This document shows, piece after piece, positions 61,359 through 64,000 of a stretch of 64,000 bases of DNA. Location of the stretch: the NCBI GenBank assembly GCA_963849115.1, contig CAWKGK010000001.1:1-64000 (forward strand). Direction: 5' to 3'. The notes beneath the pieces were generated by a model. The model searched no databases. It was not told where the DNA came from and was given only the letters and a program-made list of their open reading frames with translations. Every line of letters starts with the position of its first letter. Position 1 is the stretch's first letter. A program made the translations under genes and the position numbers. This DNA is from JACDAL01 sp963849115. Lineage in GTDB: Bacteria; Actinomycetota; CADDZG01; WHSQ01.

Positions 61359-63926
61359 ATGCCCACTTCCCACACTCGAGCTGCCGCCGCGTTGTGTGCA
61401 GCAGCGGCGCTCTTTTCGGCGTCCTGCGCCCAGCTGACCGACCTGCCCCGGCTCCGAAAGGCGGATCTTTCTTATCAGCCCGCCGAGTCCTCGCGCATCT
61501 TTTCTTCCGACGGCACCCTTCTGACCGACCTCCACGGCGTCGAGAACCGCACCGTGATATCGAGACTCAAGACGATTCCCCCCGACATGCGTAGGGCGAT
61601 TGTCGCCATCGAAGACGAGCGCTACTTCGAGCACGATGGCGTCGACATCAAGGCGATCCTGAGGGCCGCCGTCGCCAACCTGCGCTCCGGACAAGTCGAG
61701 GAGGGCGGCTCGACCATCACTCAGCAGTACGTCAAGAACGTCATCATCTCTCCCGGAGACATCGCGGCACGCACCTTTGACAGAAAGATCCAGGAAGCTG
61801 CCCTGGCACGGCAGCTCGAAGCCCGTCTCTCCAAGCAGGAGATCCTGAGGCGATACCTCAACAGCGTCTATTTCGGCAACGGCGCTTATGGTGTCCAGGC
61901 CGCCGCCCGGGCCTACTTCGGAGTGGACGCAGCCCGGCTCACTCTTCGTCAATCGGCCCTCTTGGCCGCGTTGGTGCGTTCGCCCGAGACCTACAGCCCC
62001 TTCAATCGTCCCCGCGCCGCCAAGGCAAGGCGCAATCTGGTGTTGACAAAGATGGCCGAGCTTGGCTGGGCCGGGTCCGGCAAGGTCGAGAAGGCGAAGA
62101 ACAAGAAGCTGGGGCTCAACGCCGCCCCCGACCGCAAGCGCTACCCGGCCCCCTATTTCGTCGACTACGTCCAGCGCCTCATTACCTTCGACCCTCGTTT
62201 CGAAGGCATTGGCAAGACGTGGAAAAAGAGGCAGCAGGCCTTGTTCACCGGAGGCCTGCGTATTCACACCACGGTGGACCTGGAGGAGCAGAGGGCAGCC
62301 GACAAGGCGGTTTCGTCCGTGCTTACCGAGCACCGCGACCCCTACGCCTCGCTGGTCTCGATCGAGCCCAAGACGGGCGAGGTCAAGGCCATGGTGGGGG
62401 GCCGGGACTTCTTTTCCGAGAAGAAGAGGGACCGTTTCGCCAAGCTCAACCTCGCGATCCAGGCCGAGCCGCACCTCGGCCGGGTGCAGGACTGCGGCGC
62501 CAAGCAGCTGGAGCACCGGGCCCCCGGCTGCGGGCGCCAGGCCGGCTCCGCGTTCAAGCCCTTCGCGCTGGCGGCTGCTCTCCAGCGAGGAACCTCGTTG
62601 TCCCAGACCTACGACGCCCCCGCCTGCATGACCTTCCCCAACGCCGACAACGGCGGGCCGTGGCGTCCGTGCAACTACGAGGAGGCGCCCTACGGCAGCA
62701 TGTCTCTGCTGGACGCAACGGTGTTCTCGGTCAACGTCGTCTACGCGCAGCTCGGCCTCGAGGTAGGTCCGCAGAACGTCGTCGACACGGCCGACGAGAT
62801 GGGTGTGGAAACGAGCCTGTCTGCGGTCCCTTCCGCGGTCTTGGGAACGAACACGGTCAACCCCCTGGGAATGGCTTCCGCCTATGGGACGCTCGCTACC
62901 AGCGGCACCCACCACCCCCCCGTGGCCATCACCAAGATCACCGACCGCTCCGGCGAGGTCCTCTATCGTGACGAGACCAAGCCCAAGGAAGTACTCAGCT
63001 CGGCCGCCTCCTATATCGCGACTTCCGCCCTGTCGCAGGTGATCCAACGCGGAACGGGGTCCGCCTACGGCCAGATCGGCCGGCCCGCCGCCGGTAAGAC
63101 CGGAACCGCGCAGGACTACCACGACGCCTGGTTCGTCGGGTATACGCCCGACCGGGTCGCTTCGGTGTGGGTTGGCTATCCCTCGGCGCCGATCTCGATG
63201 CTGCCGGCGTGCCCGGCGTACCGCAACGCGCAGGGCGAAGAGATCTGCCGCAACACCCGCATCCAGGTGTCGGGAGGCACCTGGCCGACGCTCATCTGGT
63301 CGAACTTCATGCAGCGGGCCCTGGCGCGCGTTCCGGCGAGCTCCTTTCCGGTGCCCTCCGACCTCGTCACGGTGACCATCGATACTCGCACCGGCTGTCT
63401 CGTCAACGACTTCACCCCTCTCGACAAGCAAGCGCCCGCCAGCTTCGAGTCGGGCAGTGCTCCGACGAAGACCTGCTTCGTGCCCGGCGACTCGGCGAGG
63501 GTGCCGGACGTCATCTACCTCAAGGTCGATAAGGCGGTGGGCATCCTCGAAGGCGCGGGCTTCCCGATCTCCACCGTGGAGGAGCCCACCTTCAAGTACC
63601 CGCCCGGCACCGTCATCGGCATCGACCCGGCCCCTGGGACGCGGGTGGCGACCGGCTCGACCGTGACGATCGTCGTGTCCAAGAACGGTGAACAGGGGGC
63701 GGCGGTGCCCGCAGTCCTCGGCGTCAGCGAGGAACAGGCCACGGACCGGCTACAGGAGCGCGGCTTCGAGGTGGACGTCGTGGTCGAGTCCGAATCGGAC
63801 GACGAAGACGCCGAGGACAACGAGGGTCTGGTGTGGAAGCAGAGCCCCGGCTCGGGAACGAAGGCGGAGCGAGGCTCGGTGGTGACGATCTACGTCAACC
63901 CCGAGAGCAGGCGCAAGAACGACTGA
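61359..63926 (+). CDS. Class A penicillin-binding protein (PBP1A type) with PASTA repeats
   Basis: 855 residues. N-terminal membrane or lipoprotein-like segment (ALCAAAALFSASCAQLTDLP); glycosyltransferase GT51 domain (AIEDERYFEHDGVDIKAILR; GGSTITQQYVKN; YLNSVYFGNGAYGVQAAARA); transpeptidase with SxxK in GRQAGSAFKPFALAAAL, SxN in FSVNVVYAQLG and KTGT in AAGKTGTAQDYHDAWFVGYT; and two PASTA domains (VPDVIYLKVDKAVGILEGAG; VPAVLGVSEEQATDRLQERG) at the end. About 28 residues with two Cys (DCGAKQLEHRAPGC) sit just before the SxxK motif. It polymerises and cross-links peptidoglycan. Confidence 0.95.
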   Translation: MPTSHTRAAAALCAAAALFSASCAQLTDLPRLRKADLSYQPAESSRIFSSDGTLLTDLHGVENRTVISRLKTIPPDMRRAIVAIEDERYFEHDGVDIKAILRAAVANLRSGQVEEGGSTITQQYVKNVIISPGDIAARTFDRKIQEAALARQLEARLSKQEILRRYLNSVYFGNGAYGVQAAARAYFGVDAARLTLRQSALLAALVRSPETYSPFNRPRAAKARRNLVLTKMAELGWAGSGKVEKAKNKKLGLNAAPDRKRYPAPYFVDYVQRLITFDPRFEGIGKTWKKRQQALFTGGLRIHTTVDLEEQRAADKAVSSVLTEHRDPYASLVSIEPKTGEVKAMVGGRDFFSEKKRDRFAKLNLAIQAEPHLGRVQDCGAKQLEHRAPGCGRQAGSAFKPFALAAALQRGTSLSQTYDAPACMTFPNADNGGPWRPCNYEEAPYGSMSLLDATVFSVNVVYAQLGLEVGPQNVVDTADEMGVETSLSAVPSAVLGTNTVNPLGMASAYGTLATSGTHHPPVAITKITDRSGEVLYRDETKPKEVLSSAASYIATSALSQVIQRGTGSAYGQIGRPAAGKTGTAQDYHDAWFVGYTPDRVASVWVGYPSAPISMLPACPAYRNAQGEEICRNTRIQVSGGTWPTLIWSNFMQRALARVPASSFPVPSDLVTVTIDTRTGCLVNDFTPLDKQAPASFESGSAPTKTCFVPGDSARVPDVIYLKVDKAVGILEGAGFPISTVEEPTFKYPPGTVIGIDPAPGTRVATGSTVTIVVSKNGEQGAAVPAVLGVSEEQATDRLQERGFEVDVVVESESDDEDAEDNEGLVWKQSPGSGTKAERGSVVTIYVNPESRRKND

Positions 63927-64000
63927 GGAGCGAACTTCACCACGATAGGAGCGGCGGGCGCTCCCTCTGTGGGGAAGATCGCGCTAGCGGGCCCGGGAAG
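63927..64000. other. Window end downstream of PBP
   Basis: Seventy-four bases after the PBP stop with no recognisable feature; a new gene may begin here but is cut by the window. Confidence 0.3.

Noticed and set aside
61347..63431. Minus-strand open frame of 694 codons opposite the PBP
   Set aside because: Antisense shadow; the PBP frame carries all catalytic motifs.

Overview
The window is high-GC bacterial chromosome, most consistent with an uncultured or little-studied member of the Actinomycetota. The evidence is gene content and order: uvrC-rapZ-yvcK-gap, pgk-tpiA-secG, rpsP-khpA-rimM-trmD, ffh-ftsY-smc-rnc-rpmF-DUF177-coaD-rsmD-recG. Other pointers are F420-related genes (CofC, an FrhB-like protein), a holin-X family protein, a Tad pilus locus beside a BldC-like regulator, and an actinobacterial boxA-like motif before the 16S gene. 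Less usual for the phylum are an archaeal-type phosphoglycerate mutase and an ATP-type PEP carboxykinase. I cannot assign a class.

Layout. 0-6.5 kb is the decayed right end of a prophage or integrative element inserted at the 3' end of a tRNA-Leu(GAG) gene: a frameshifted HK97 capsid gene, a frameshifted RepA-like ATPase, a primase fragment, an integrase lacking its N-terminal half, and a few small genes. 6.7-16.7 kb is the lower glycolytic block (gap, pgk, tpiA, apgM, secG). It is split by an amidase, a CsbD-like protein, TenA and a broken HNH endonuclease gene. 16.8-34.3 kb is a long minus-strand housekeeping run: yvcK, rapZ, uvrC, trmD, rimM, khpA, rpsP, ffh, ftsY, smc, an acylphosphatase-like gene, rnc, rpmF, coaD, rsmD, recG. 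34.5-37.2 kb reads on the plus strand (rpmB and a group of small envelope and membrane proteins). 37.3-40.7 kb holds thiD, thiL and pckA on the minus strand. 41-47.6 kb is mixed: an Lrp-type domain with a sulfur-amino-acid PLP enzyme, an unknown two-gene unit, divergent F420 genes, a haem-binding protein and a coiled-coil gene broken by a repeat. 47.7-56.2 kb has hupB and a complete-looking Tad/Flp secretion locus with a divergent HTH gene and a LysM protein. 56.6-58 kb has a DMT transporter and a zinc-ribbon protein. 58.1-63.9 kb has a solitary 16S rRNA gene, tyrS and a class A penicillin-binding protein with PASTA repeats.

Points that stand out: a roughly 164-197 bp dispersed repeat present twice, one copy providing the ribosome-binding site of trmD and the other splitting a gene at codon 16; an SMC protein of 1019 residues with no visible hinge domain; a 16S gene flanked by its processing stem but not followed by 23S; a tpiA gene whose only catalytically sensible start is CTG; paired palindromes upstream of gap where whiA would be expected; tandem 20-bp repeats between the divergent F420 genes; and an acylphosphatase-like protein lacking both catalytic residues. 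I did not find a clear new defence or biosynthetic system.
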